Shown: positions 41,560 through 53,489, counted from the stretch's first letter. The stretch: DNA of 64,000 nucleotides from Steinernema hermaphroditum (GCA_030435675.1 CM059623.1:16080205-16144204), one strand, 5' to 3'. Notes: generated by a model not told the origin, from the letters alone. Program-made: numbers and translations.

Positions 41560-42360
41560 GTTGGAAAATATTTATGTCTGTAGGACGGAATGTCCTTTTC
41601 GAATTACTGCGCAGGGCGTTCTTTGTGCCCACAGGGGTAAGATGGAGTAATGTCTGGCCTTGAGTGGGTTGGAGAGTTGTTTTTGTGCTAAGGTGGATGG
41701 AAGAAATCGAATTTTCGATAGGGCAGAGATCAGCGGTTTCCACACCACTGTGGAATCGTAAATGGCCATTTGTCATTTGCCATTCATTCGTCAAGCCGCT
41801 GCTCGCAGAACTTGAGTAACGTTTCTCTTAAAATGTCTCCACTCAACTTTTAAAACGAAAATTTTCGATATTTGTCACGTTTATAACGTTTTGGGGGACT
41901 AGGATGACCAAACAAGAAATGACGTAGTCATAAGTTGGCTCATAGCAGGCTCACAGGTTTCTTTATCAGCTGCATAGATCAGCTTAATGCCGATACCTCA
42001 TCGAAAATCTACTCTTATGTTTCTTTTGAAGTTTTTTATATTTTTCACATTCATGGTGGTTTGAGGGAATAAAGTAATAAGGAATTTGAACTAGCTGTAA
42101 GTTGAGCAGGCTCATAGGTTTCTTAATCTGTTAAACTGGTCATTGTACTGATCATACGAAGATCCAGTCTCGCCTTTTTCAGCTTGTACATCTAAACCCC
42201 GTCCAGATCAAAAGTTCAATGTGGCTATGTACAAGAATAGCCGACCAATTTTTTACCTCAACCCGGAATAGCCGGCCCATTTTTTGATCCTTCGGCTGCT
42301 CTGAACGACGGTCGGCTTCTGGCACAAAGCCTTTAATGCAATAAATTTTGTTACCTTACG
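41560..42360. other. No gene recognised
   Basis: ORFs here are short and without motif. The words GCAGGCTCACAGGTTTCTTTAT / GCAGGCTCATAGGTTTCTTA recur at 41948 and 42108, and ATTTTCGATATTTGTCACG / TATATTTTTCACATTC beside them, pointing to a degenerate ~160-bp duplication. Confidence 0.4.
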
Positions 42361-42379
42361 ATCCCAGTCTCTAGTGCTA

Positions 42380-42870
42380 ATTACGGGAGAAAGGGACACT
42401 GTAGGAGTTCACATTTTTTCCTAAGCATCACATACTCTCTGTATGAAAACGATGCATTTCTCTGTCTCCCTGCCTCCCTTGCCATCGTTTCATATGAATG
42501 ATTAATTTTTCGTTGTCAGTAAGAAAACCATCTCTCCGTTTTCTCTCGAACCTGCTGAAATTCTACTTTGCGTTTTGGAAACTTTACGAGAACAAGCCAA
42601 TGCTCTTTCTCGGTTTCTTTAACTCACATCGCATCGTTCATGGGAATCAGTAGACTCTCGAGGTTACTAATAAAACTACATCGATGTGAGCATGATGCTG
42701 TGAACCGCGGATCTAAAGATGTCAGAACAGATGTCGGTCGATGGGTGATCTACAGATGTTGGTGCTGTACATACATAGACACATGTAGACCACCCTGGAC
42801 CAATACTTTGCCATTTAAGTTTCAGCTCTCTTGCAGGAAGGGACACTGTAGGAGTTCAATTTTTTTTCAC
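42380..42870. repeat. Further copies of the window-start repeat
   Basis: GGGACACTGTAGGAGTTCAC at 42390, GTGAACCGCGGATCTAAAGA at 42701, ACTTTGCCATTTAAG at 42808 and GGGACACTGTAGGAGTTCAA at 42840 match the units at 1-755 (GGACGCTGTAGGAGTTCACC, GTGAACCGCGGATC, ACTTTGCCAT). Order and spacing are conserved, including the CTCTGTCTCCCTGCCTCC block, so it is the same element, again partly doubled. Confidence 0.65.
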
Positions 42871-42874
42871 AGCA

Positions 42875-44985
42875 TCGACAAGATATATTTCAATGGACAT
42901 TCTCCTCTGTATGACACCTTTACGTAGCAAAACCAAAACCAACTCATGAATTATGAATAGTTCTTGATAGCGGGTTGAGAGTTCGACTTTGCTTTTTCTT
43001 CTTAATGGAGTATCACATTAACCGGCAGTTTTTTTATTGGCTTCTTACGGCTTCGTTCACAAAATTAAAGATCATACGAACAGTGATAAGTCTCGAAAAC
43101 GGGTCTCTTTTCAAAATTACCCCAAGCGCAGCCTTGAAATTTCAAGCGGCGGCCAGTTTTTGACCACAAGAGATTCATCTGAATTGGCGCGATATGTCAT
43201 TTTTCAAGTGGAAGCCAATCTTTCTCGTACAGATAATTCGAGAATTCTCTTTTGTGTTGGCTCACTTAAAAGTACTAAGCTGGCTTCCATATTTTAGCGG
43301 ATTTTATCACAACATATTGGCTTTTCAAGTAGCTATATGAAATATCTACCATGTACCAGAAAATCTACAACACAAAGACGGCGTAATGAGCGTAAAATCG
43401 ATTCCCGCCGCTGCGGAGACATGTGATTAATGGCGGCTCCAGCGCGGTTTCGATGCTCGAGCCGAAACCGCGCAGTAATGTGACCACGAAGGAGACGTCA
43501 TCGCTCTTCTCGCGCTATGAAGTCTTCGCTGAAAAACCCGGGTACTCTTGGGTTGACGGCGCTGTCCACGTTTGCACTGCGCACTACATGAGTGGATTCC
43601 ATTGCGTACAGTCATAAAGAGAGTAGAAAAGGGGCGCGGAAAAAGTGTGTATGCAAAGGTTTTCAGTGAACTGTGAGTCATCTTTGACGAGAATAGTCAA
43701 GATTGATGGCTGAGACCTGTAACCTTCGACATTAGTGTTAGATTCATATTTAATAGACTTTTTGGTTAACCTGTGGTAGAACTGCTCTGTCCAATACATG
43801 GCTTTCACAGCTCTATTGTCTCATACATGATTTAGAATTATGAATTCATTGGTATTCTTATTATATCAGGGAAGCGAACTGATAAGAGACCCTCACAAAG
43901 TGCCCCACGCCGATTGAAATGAAATTTGTGCTGTATGATAGGTGTTGAGGAAAACATATGGCTCCTGCCACGACTTCTCTGGGGAATACGCGTACTCATA
44001 TTTCTATACAATTCCAAACAGCGAAAAACAACACTTTGTGAGAGTCCCTTGTGAGCTGGAACCGAGCTACCTAGTCCACGTGGAGCAGAACCACCTAATC
44101 CAAGCCGAACCGGGACACCTAAACTAAGCTTTAGCCGAGCCGAGCCACCCAAGCCCAGCCAAGACGAGCCGGGCCAGTCCGAACCGCGTACTCAACAAAC
44201 AATTTATTGGGCATCATTGTCACTAGCGATGCGAAGAGGGCGCAGGCGGTCAGAGAAAAACCATTTGTTTCTGATCGCGAACAGTCGAAATTGTCCACAG
44301 TATCCTGAGATTTGTCAAGCGAAGATTGTTGCCAGAATACGGTTATCGAAGGTTTTTAAGCTGTAAGCCCAAGTTCATATTAATGAAAATGCGGCTGCTA
44401 TGCGGCTTTTGATTAGAATCTGTTTTGTGTCATGTATACAAATCTGCTTAAAACATGCATAAAAACCGTCAGATATGGACCAAAAAATTGGGATCGTAAA
44501 TTATGCAGTTAAGCTGACCATTGTTGACAGTAAATCTCTGTTAAACTTGAAAGAAGATTTAAACTCAAATTATGAGAAATTTGCTGTGGATCAAGATATG
44601 AAAGACTCTACAAATCCACAGAAACAAGAAACCAGGTATTTGATTCGGTAGAAGCTGGACAACATACTCCAAGTGTTTCAGAACTGCAATATTATGTGGC
44701 TTCAAGCTCAAAGTACGGAAAACATGTGACTAAGTCTGTCCCTGAACTATCAAACTGCTCATTTTTGTGCCGCACAAAATGGACATCAAAGTTCGTTCGT
44801 TTCGATTCGATTCGTGCTATCTGCAATGTTTGTTTTTCTTCAAAACCTGAGACGTTTGGGAACGTCTCCCATCATCGCCACCATTAACTCGTGCAACCAC
44901 AAATGCCGATCGCTATTTACGTGCAGCGTCGTGTATTCTCGAAAGCGATTCTGCGGTGTCGAAATGAGTCAGGCGGAAACCGGTT
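42875..44985. other. No confident gene
   Basis: A GC-rich island at 43385-43620 has open frames on both strands: a plus ORF (MINGG...), and on minus, after ACTTCATAG, a 49-codon protein-like frame (KSDDVSFVVTLLRGFG). At 44090-44190 a CCGAGCC-rich low-complexity tract occurs. A 58-codon AT-rich frame starts at 44475 (MDQKIGIVNYAVKLTIV). None has splice or motif support good enough to call. Confidence 0.35.
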
Positions 44986-44988
44986 CGT

Positions 44989-45232
44989 TCAGCGCGAACG
45001 ACGCGTCTTACGCAACGGTCGAGTGGTCGCCGAAGCGGTCTCGACAGTGCCCAGCGGACCGTATCGATTCTCGGCGTCACGAAGAAAGGAATGCTGACGC
45101 GAAAAACTGTGCTCTATTATCGCGCCTGATGAGCTGGTCGCGGAAGCGTAACCAGCCGGAGCTGGAGCGTGGATCGACCCGTATGACGTCACAACCGGCC
45201 GGGTGCGAATCGATGTGTTTATGACTGTGTTG
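44989..45232 (-). CDS. Candidate C-terminal exon, Ser/Arg-rich tail
   Basis: On the minus strand an open frame reads SIRTRPVVTSYGSIHAPAP, AGYASATSSSGAIIEH, SFSRQHSFLRDAENRYGP and ends LRKTRRSR. Codon and residue use look natural, with phosphorylation-type motifs (RQHSF). A possible acceptor is AACACAG at about 45223. Upstream exons were not found. Two plus-strand ORFs over the same bases (from 44891 and 44965) look less protein-like. It would suit a cytoplasmic tail of a receptor or scaffold, which is a guess. Confidence 0.3.
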
Positions 45233-45239
45233 ACCTCGA

Positions 45240-46660
45240 ATGGATTTGGTCGATGGGAATGTAAATCCGATTTTGGAGCTGGGTACAAAGTTCGTGGTAA
45301 AATGTAGTGAAGTAACATCAAAGGATGAAGTGAAGAGGTGAAAGCGTTCAGCTTAAATCCACAAAGTCAGGCTTAGAGAAGCGAAAGTGAATCAACCGTG
45401 GACAGATATTGTACTTATGATAAGTGTTAGTCGAGCAAAACAGACGCCTACTCCTGGTTGCACTTTGACGTTTGCATGCTTGACACTATTACTGTAAACA
45501 CTTGCTGAAAGCAGAAAACTAGTTGAATGAAACTTATGCTGCTAAGGGTCTTGAGTTCTTACAGGTTTATTGAATCACATCGATTAGGTTTACAAGGGGA
45601 GATGTCAAAAGATACCCTGATTTGTCTAAACATGTCGCTATGGCATTATCACGATGACATTCTTATAGCTATACTTACTCCTGGATCAATGACGTTCGCT
45701 ATCTCATAATAATGCAAAACCAGGCACCTAATCGGTATTCCAGCTCACACCAGCCGTCCACATAAGTACTTTTAATAGACAGGAGAATGGACGCTTCATA
45801 TCGCCCTGCCACTTAGGACAGCGTCGTTCTTCTCGATGATGGATCGGCGAAAAGCGACGGGCCAGAGGTGTGTACCGCCGATTCGGCTGGAACTCGCAAA
45901 TACTATCGGAATGTTATTCCTGAATAATTTTGGCGGTCAATGAACACCTTTGGCATTCAAAAAGGGGGCATGATCCTTTCTATCTGCCGAAATATTTGTT
46001 TCCCTTTTTTGTTTCCCTTTTTCGAAATATTTGTCGAAATATTTGTTTCAATATTTTACTTACTGTGATTCGTACCATACGTAAAAATTCCTTCAAAAAA
46101 TAGTCGCAATTATCCCCATATCCTGGAGATATTCAGTCACGTGGGTGGGAAACAGATGTACTGTCCAAAATTTGAATTTCAAACCGAGCCAGAGCCGGCT
46201 CCTGGTGCTGCCTCAATGAATGCACCAGTGAAGTCTGATTACTTTGTCTGACAACGCTGGTTTGGAAGAAGTTCAATAAACGAAATTGTTACTATGGATT
46301 ATGTATGGATATACATGTTATTATGTTACATGCCGATAGGTGCTCCATCGACTGGCTGCATTGTCAGATGGCGGATGGTGCCGATCACTATTTATGATGC
46401 AGACTGTGTTAATTGGGTCAGACACCCAATAAAATTCCTTAGTTGAGTGCGATTGCGTTCCATCATATAAAGTTTATGATGTTGTGTATCACTTGGTCTA
46501 CGGCTGTAAGTATAATTAGGGAATGCTCCGAAGTGCCTGCCTCAGATCGAGTTGAAAATTGGCCCAATCATGGTATACCTAAACCTACGCTCAAGTAGGT
46601 ATCTTTCGGAGAGTGTTTACATGGCCAAGTGTGCATAGAAGCAAGCGCCCTTTTAGGGCT
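45240..46660. other. No gene recognised
   Basis: AT-rich, with internal repeats of TTTCCCTTTTTTGTTTCCC and CGAAATATTTGTTTC at 46.0 kb. The words CTCCTGGATCAATGACGTTC and ATCTCATAATAATGC at 45.68 kb match 16.71-16.75 kb. Confidence 0.4.
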
Positions 46661-46689
46661 GACGTTCACTAATGAAGGCTTACGTACCA

Positions 46690-47635
46690 GTACGTGACAA
46701 CTCGCCGCCGCCAACTCGCCGCCGGCCGACTCGCCGCCGCCAACTCGCCGCCGGCCGACTCGCCGCCGCCAACTCGCCGCCGCCAACTCGCCGCCAGGAC
46801 AACTCGCCGCCGGCCAACTCGCCGCCAGCCAAGTCGCCGCCGCCAACTCGCCGCCACGAACTCGCCGCCAGCCAACTCGCCGCCGCTAACTCGCCGCCAG
46901 CGGAAATATACTGGAACTGCGCCGGCTACCACTTAGAGCACATAAAAATTCCAGCGCTCGATTCTAGCCTAAGTCACGCGTACTTTCAAAGCAGATTTGC
47001 AGAGAGTTAGTGATTATCCACAGCAGTTAACTTTCCATATGATCGGTTGCTCTATGATCAACTGATACGTTCGGGATCGCTTAAAATCAACAGGGTTCAG
47101 CCTAAGCCGGAGCCTAAGCGAAGCCGGGGTTTGCCGAAGCCAGCATGACAACAGGGCTCGCTTAAAATCAATAGACATAGTCCTAAGCCTGAGCTTAAAC
47201 CAAGCCTGGATGTTAGGCCACTCGCGAAATGAATATGGGGCTCGCTTCGCCCGTCCGTACCCTAAATATCGTCAGACCTTGGTCAATATTGGATAAGGAA
47301 TCGGATGAGTTGTTCTCTTTCCAGGTTTTGGCCGCTATACCGAGTTCGTAGTTAAGGCTAATATTCAGGCTTGGCTTAGACTCATGTCTATTTGTTTTAA
47401 GCGAGCTCTGTACTCCTGGAAGCTCAGGTTAGATATTGTCCATAATGTTCCTGACTCTTGTGAATATTCACTAGTTAGTTGCAAAGTTGCCTTCAAAGTG
47501 CGCGTGACTTAGGCTAGAATCGAGCGCTGGAATTTGGATGTGCTCTAAGTGGTAGCCGGCGCAATTCTAGTATATTTCCGCTGGCGGCGAGTTGGCCGGC
47601 GGCGAGTTGGCGGCGGCGAGTTGTCCTGCTTCGCC
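46690..47635. mobile_element. Foldback element with minisatellite arms
   Basis: The left arm (46690-46985) is a minisatellite of the unit CAACTCGCCGCCG / CCGGCCGACTCGCCGCCG, about 16 units to 46905. It is followed by GGAAATATACTGGAACTGCG, CCGGCTACCACTTAGAGCAC and CAGCGCTCGATTCTAGCCTA. The right arm (47500-47630) is the inverted copy: TAGGCTAGAATCGAGCGCTG, GTGCTCTAAGTGGTAGCCGG, TATATTTCCGCTGGCGGCGA and then only three units of the minisatellite. The inner spacer (about 500 bp) has AAGCCTAAGC-type words. Long inverted arms containing tandem repeats are the hallmark of foldback transposons. No transposase is encoded. The arms differ in unit number, so the minisatellite has expanded on one side. 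Confidence 0.75.
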
Positions 47636-47639
47636 TACG

Positions 47640-48465
47640 TACATGGCAATTTTCAGTTCGATGCAAGACGGGCACTTCGAAAGGTTCCTTTGTGGGTAAC
47701 AAGCCGCCTCTCTTCGGAAATTCTGATAGGTGTGTAAGAAAAGAACGTTATGTATACGCCTATCAAACACAGATTTTTTTGTGTAATTGTGATTAGCGTA
47801 CTTTTATGACACCGGTCTATTCTAGGAGTGTACAGTGATCAATCACTTTTCTGAGTAGTTCCTCATTCCTTTCGTGTTCTTGACATGAAAAATTTGAAGT
47901 GGAAGAGAAGGAAAAGGAGGTAACACATCTATTTTTAGATTGACAGGTTGTCTTTCAAATGGTCCATCCATCCTTGTAATGATGTCCAAAGTACAAAAGC
48001 TGCTATCTAACCTTATGTTGCAGAGTGTGCACTCCTCATTCTACGCTATGACATTCCAATGAGTACATTCCGATGACTCAACCACGGGTTCAACAAACTA
48101 ATTGAACTGGTTACTCCTGCCGTCGACCGCCGGCACGCCTTCCGTTTGTAACCTTGCTCCTCCACGTTCGTGGAATGTTAATGAGATGATTCGATAATTG
48201 CTCCGCTGCGGAAATTGTTGTTTGCTGCAAAGAATGCGTTTGAAGAACTCCAAACCCTGAGGGTGGGGTGTGTTGTCGAAGGTGGGGACGGATTTGGAAA
48301 CGGGATAGCGGTGCGAACGGCTATTGTGTGATGCGATGGGTTAAAATAGGAACAAATGAGATGAGTTGGTGTGATGTGATATATTTCATGCCATCGTATC
48401 CCATCATCCATAAGAAACCGCCGAAAAGACAGCATAAAACGGCAACTGGCATCTCAGATCTGTCA
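47640..48465. other. No gene recognised
   Basis: Mixed AT-rich DNA with a short GC segment at 48.1-48.3 kb. The GGGTGGGGTGTGTTG stretch has no partner. A long plus ORF beginning at GTG 48268 is judged spurious. Confidence 0.4.
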
Positions 48466-48467
48466 TA

Positions 48468-48690
48468 TATGCAGGTACCAGCCCTTAGTTTTGTACCCAA
48501 GAAGGCCGGGGAGGGTGGCCTCCATGCTTGGAAATCCGAAATACAAGGTGATATTGTTAAACAAAGAAACAGTCTTATATTGTTCTCCCTGCAGCTGCTA
48601 TGCAGGTACACCCCCAAAATCAGCAGCAATAATTACTCAAGAAGGCCGGGCAGGATAGCCTCACAGCAGTCAAAGTACAACACGACGTCC
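48468..48690. repeat. Two-unit direct repeat (~130 bp)
   Basis: TATGCAGGTACCAGCCC / TATGCAGGTACACCCCC open two units at 48468 and 48599. Each continues to CCAAGAAGGCCGGGGAGG / TCAAGAAGGCCGGGCAGG and TGGCCTCCATGC / TAGCCTCACAGC. The plus ORF 48268-48888 is created by this repeat. Confidence 0.55.
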
Positions 48691-49918
48691 GAGCAAATCA
48701 GCTTTCGCGTTGGATTATGCGCCTTTTGGGATGAAAATGAGATTAGCTTTTTGTCTAGCTCGGAAATTCAAGCGATCGCACTTTTTTTACCTTTGTTTCT
48801 TTGCCTGCAATCTTTGATCAATCAAACGTGTAACAGTATTTGTGGATCACCCTGTATATTCGAAAGACTTAGAGATTGTGTAATGTGAAAAGTTAAAAAT
48901 AGGAACGAACAAGATGTGTAGTCAAGAGAAGTTAGAGTGGGAGATGGGTGATTGGCGTGACAACTGGCAAGGCCACACTTCGTCGTAGAAGTCCGATCTC
49001 ACACAGAAATCTTTCGAACTGCATCGTTCACATGTTCACTGTAACTTGGTCTGGAGCAATGGTCCTATGTTCAAGTACTTTGTAATTAAAGTCTCTTGTA
49101 TATGATCCAGCAAAGTTTACAAAATGAGTATAGTATCTATATGAAAGCATATACCTGCAGAATTGAGCGCCCTGGCAAGCAGAGTTGGGCGGGTTCGGCT
49201 TTTCGGGCTTTCGGGTCATGTCTTTGTACCCACAGGTTCATCTTTCAGGTTTACGTATTCGAACGCTTCATGCTTAGGTTCGGGTCCCAGTACTCAATGT
49301 TTTGGGTTCTCACCCAGTACTGCATATAACAAAGCCGACTTACTACCAGCTTTTCATTATATTTCCAAAATTAGAATAATTATTGTTATGGTCGTGACAT
49401 AGGGTGTCCATATCTCTTCAAACATTTCTAACTGCAGTACATTCACCGAACGACCTTGGTCAGATTTTTAAAATTCCGCATTAAGATCGTTGAAAGAGAG
49501 AAGTAATGTGGCCTTCAAGAACACTTACTGCCTATTACTCTCGATCGCTGTAATCACCAATTAAAGTGAGCTCTTTTTTACTGCGTGAATTGTTTTCGCA
49601 CCGCAAAGGACAGATCGATAAGTGGTTGTTTGTTTGCATCGATCGTCGATTCTACTGAAGAGCCTATTCCGGAGCGCGCGAGTGCCTTGGCGACCAGTTC
49701 TTCAAGGATGGAAACGCGAGTGCAACATGCGCGACACCTTCAACCCGGATGAGGGACCTGTTCGCAAGCAAACAAACACTTTTAGTGGGCAATTGAAGCC
49801 GATGGACAATTGGTCTTTGAGGGCATTTGTGAGGCTATCAATTGCTCTGTGCAGATCTGCAAAATGGAAGCGAAGGAATGGGGGAAAATGAACAGTATAT
49901 AATTTTGAATATTTTGAA

Positions 49919-50485
49919 TATGAGTTGAGTGAGTGGTCGTTCTCGGCCGTCTTTGTTGGCGTAATGATCGCCCCGGCTCCCAAATTCTCAAATTCCTATG
50001 GAAACAACTCCATGTGGAAGATCAATTTTGGAAAAAATCAGAGTAAAAAAACTACATCTAGCACAACACCTTCATCTACCGCAACTGTCATAAGCACAAA
50101 AAAGAATCAGACTTGAAGGCGTGATTTCGGCATCGGAGATAATAGCGACGCAGGCATTAGTTTTCAGCTATACTTCTCATTCTCGCAAATAGTCAGACGC
50201 TAGTGGGCCTTCCTGGCAAGATTTTGGACCATCCGTTCCCTGGCGTTCTAGGCCACTGTGCCAACAACGACGACTGAGAACGATCGGTTACTCGACTCGT
50301 CCAAGTAAACCAGAGAGCGATTGGACCGATTGCTGCACCCAGGGACACAAATGAAAGAGCCCCATCAACGCGTTAGGCCCCGAAGCCGGTCTTCACTCGC
50401 CGCCCACGGAAGCCGTCGAAATTGCTCCAGAAGTCCGTTGTCCGCGCCGCCACCGGAGCCGAAGATGGATGAGCCGCTTCACAAC
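49919..50485. repeat. Family R fragments in both orientations
   Basis: 49919-49985 is a minus-oriented piece (GAGTTGAGTGAGTGGTCGTT, GATCGCCCCGGCTCCC). 50200-50365 is plus-oriented (TTCCTGGCAAGATTTTGGAC ... GGGACACAAATGAAAGAGCC). 50370-50480 is minus-oriented again (CGCCCACGGAAGCCGTCGAA, CCGCGCCGCCACCGGAGCCG). A Thr/Ser-rich codon stretch between them (50040-50116, KKTTSSTTPSSTATV) recalls the mucin-like region of the 51.7-kb gene. Confidence 0.55.
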
Positions 50486-50489
50486 AGCC

Positions 50490-51680
50490 GATTGAATATT
50501 TTGTAGATAACTTCTAATTTTTATGGACTGGTGCCTTAATAAATTTTTATTTATTTATTTAAGTACGTATAGTCAATATTACAGATTATAATATAGAGCA
50601 TTCATTATAAATATAACAAATAGACGATGCGTATAGAGGGAGGGATGATTCCCATATATACAAACAATTACATACATCCGTCAGAAGGTGTGGGCAGAGG
50701 AGAGAAATCAAACACAATCATATATAAATCTATGAGTCCATCCAGGTTAGAGCCGTCTTTAGGGCGCAAGTTCGCTCTTGAAACATCGAGAACACCCTGC
50801 AGGGATCATTGTCACACTCATTTTGTGCCCGATCTCTACAAACGTTCAGTTTCTGAACGAGCTCTCGCATGTGCGATACCGCGCTCAAAGGTCATCCATC
50901 ATTCGTAAATAAAGCACTGTGCAATCGCTATTGCGGAAGAGCTGCGTTCGCATAAGATGACCCATTTGTAGCGCCAGTCTAATGTTACAAATTGTCACTG
51001 TCTGCTGAACTTCACCTTTCAGACCTTCTCTAGAACATAGCAATATTGGAGACAATATTTCCGCTTAAGTGGTGGTCGTTTAGCCACGTTCTGTCTTTGT
51101 TTTTTTCTATTAATTCCTTATGCACGCGTCTCAGTGGACTATAGCCACCTCTCATTCTTCTGTCACATACAATTTTTTTATTTATTCATATCACGTGACG
51201 GTCAAACTACCGCATGGACCTAGAAATGCGAACTGATGTATGGGCTTCTTATGCTAGTAATTGTGTGATGGGCGGTGACGTACTTCGCTGGGTCTTACAT
51301 ATCGAATGCACCTATCGTTGTGTTGGTCATATATCATAACATAAGCAAAATAAAAAAGATGTCCAATTCGATCACCATGTTCTGTTACCTTCAACGTTTC
51401 CAATAGGCTAAGTAAAACAAAGAAAGGGGACATGCGCTAGCTATCACTCACAGCTACTAAGCCTACATAGCGACTCCACGAGCTGATTTCTACTTTACGG
51501 AAGAAGCCAAATGCTGAAAAAAAATCACACTTGCAATGGTGCCTGAGACCTTATTGTCATCTGTACCCATCTATAAATAGAGACATCAGAGGAGATTACT
51601 CAAAACAAGACAAAAAGGCCGAAAATTGAACCAAAACACTTTTTGTCTCCAAACCCGGTATTTCCTACTATTTTCTATTC
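50490..51680. other. No confident gene
   Basis: On the minus strand 50890-50740 contains a coding-like stretch (MRELVQKLNVCRDRAQNE, DPCRVFSMFQERTCALK, TALTWMDS then stop) with Cys and a coiled-coil look; it may be a transposon or gene fragment. A (TTTA)n run sits at 50550. The region 50950-51680 is AT-rich upstream DNA of the mucin-like gene. Confidence 0.35.
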
Positions 51681-51692
51681 CAGATAATTATT

Positions 51693-53489
51693 ATGGTCTG
51701 TACGTTGAAAGCTATATTAGCTGTTACTGTATGTGTCGCTGTTGTCAGCGGCTGTGTCCGCATGAAACCGCGAGAAGGATTGACTTCATCTACAACAACT
51801 CAAGTGCCGACTTCTACTACAACACAAAGCACTACACCTACCACAACACCTTCAACTACCACAACGGAAGCAACTACAACTACAGAAGCAACTACCACAA
51901 TTAAAGAAACGACTACAACTACTACTGGTACGAGTTTCATGATCATAGACAGTGCAACTGAGATTTTTGTTTTAATTGTTGCACTTTTCCTTCATATTAT
52001 CAAGCAATCACTTAAATCACGATATCAATTTTATAAATCTGTGTCGCCAATAAGGCCGTCACCGCTGTCCTACTCCTTCCGCGCCGCCATAACAAGCAGA
52101 AGTTCCCACTTCGCCCGTTGTTCCATTACATCGCGCTTCGACCGAGCTCAGCTCGTCGCCCGCGGTATCTTCGAAACCGACGAAGATCCAACTCTGAAGT
52201 CCGGCCCCCGGTCGCTCCGATGATGGGGTCTACTCTTCTTTCCTCCACCATCTACGCAACAACCGCCAGAATCTTTACCGGAAGCGAGATTCTTTACGCA
52301 AACAGATCGAACCGCCACCTTCGACCCTGACGACGCGTCTACCGCCGACACCAATGAGAAGGGGCGAGTGCGGTGTGATAATGTGTTACTTGTGCTTATC
52401 TAACGTCCTTCCAGCCGTTTATTAGGGAAGATAATTAGTGTGAATCTTGTAAATACTGAATAGCGAGTGAAGTTCAATGTCACTGGCATAAGAAGCTGAC
52501 CTCACATCTCCAACAGCACCTCCACCTACAACTACATCTGTTACAGAAGTGACCACAACAGGTATGGAGAATTTTAAGCTTTTTAGCACTGTCAATGAAC
52601 CGCACTACCCAACGCTTACATACGCTTGCACAGCTGCCATTTGCATTTCGAGCAATATTTAGTTAAACGTTTCAGCCATCGACACAACAACTGCAACTAC
52701 ATCGTCGGTTATGGTATCGTTTTACACTTATCCTCACACAACGGCGACACTGTGTCTACTGATTTTATGTTGATATCCTAAGAGCCATGGGCACTGCTTT
52801 CAGTTTGACGTCCGTGTGTCGCAATCTTGTGCGACGAATTCCAAAGCAGAGAAGGAATTGCAGGACAAGGAAATTCAGCACTCTATGGTGATAATAAGAA
52901 TGGAAGGAAACCACGTAGATGACTACGACTATGCTGCTACTGCTTTCAAATGGAGCTCTCCAGGCTATCTTACGGTAGTATATTATGTCCAGTTATTTAC
53001 ATTTCCTTTTCAGATATTTGGGTTCCCTTACGACATATGTGAAACAAAGGTAAACCAATCAAATATAAAACAATTAATAAGGCGCTTTAGAAAAAGCTAT
53101 GTGAACGAGTGGATAAACTGTTGTACGTTGTTAGTGCTGATATACCATTTTATCCCGAAAACATTGAGATTGAAATGCCGAATGGTCTTTCGTAGGTTCT
53201 CCCTATCGTTTACTTGGATGATACGGCAAAGTTTAGCAAGATTTTCACCTTTCCCACGGAAGAAAAATGCTGCGGCAGCGAAGGCAATAAACACTGGATC
53301 GGCTATATCGAAGATAAACGGTGCAAAAGCCACATCGACCGGACGCCCTTTTTGGAGAGGTTCGCGGGTTATCTAATTGGAGAGAATGGAGTTGAAAAAA
53401 TACTGAATCAAGAAGACTTCAGTCGATTTATACAAAAGAACATAGATATTACCCAGTTACAAGATTCTTGTGAACATAAATGTGGATAG
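51693..53489 (+). CDS. Mucin-like secreted protein with unrecognised C-terminal domain
   Basis: Six exons in compatible phase (51693-51927, 52517-52561, 52676-52713, 52804-52974, 53014-53049, 53196-53489) encode 272 residues. Signal peptide MVCTLKAILAVTVCVAVVSG. Residues 30-106 are Thr-rich (STTTQVPTSTTTQSTT; TTTEATTTTEATTT; PPPTTTSVTEVTTT; DTTTATTSS), a site for O-glycosylation. A Cys-containing domain follows: FDVRVSQSCATNSK, NHVDDYDYAATAFKWSSPG, IFGFPYDICETK, LPIVYLDDTAKFSK, EEKCCGSEG, DKRCKSHID, RFAGYLIGENGVEKIL, SRFIQKNIDITQL, SCEHKCG. The C-terminal domain has about nine Cys and is not one I know. The acceptor TTCTATTCCAG lies 11 bases before the ATG. The last intron (53050-53195, acceptor TTTCGTAG) is the weakest join; a short extra exon there is possible. 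Intron 1 carries a family R copy. Confidence 0.6.
52045..52415 (-). repeat. Family R copy in intron 1 of the mucin-like gene
   Basis: CCAACTCTGAAGTCCGGCCC and, further on, GTGATAATGTGTTACTTGTG / TATCTAACGTCC correspond to CAACTCCGAAGTCTGTGCCG and GTGACAATGTGGTTTTTGTG / TATGACGTCT of the 36.7-37.2-kb copy. Strongly diverged. It explains the long GC-rich open frames in this intron. Confidence 0.5.

Noticed and set aside
46568..47010. Ala/Ser/Arg or Pro-rich ORFs
   Set aside because: They are translations of the CGCCGCCAACT minisatellite.
48820..48870. Mariner-type terminal repeat (ATCACCCTGTATATT)
   Set aside because: No inverted partner with matching bases was found within several kb.
48268..48888. 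206-codon plus ORF
   Set aside because: It begins at GTG, crosses a two-unit direct repeat, and has no recognisable domain.
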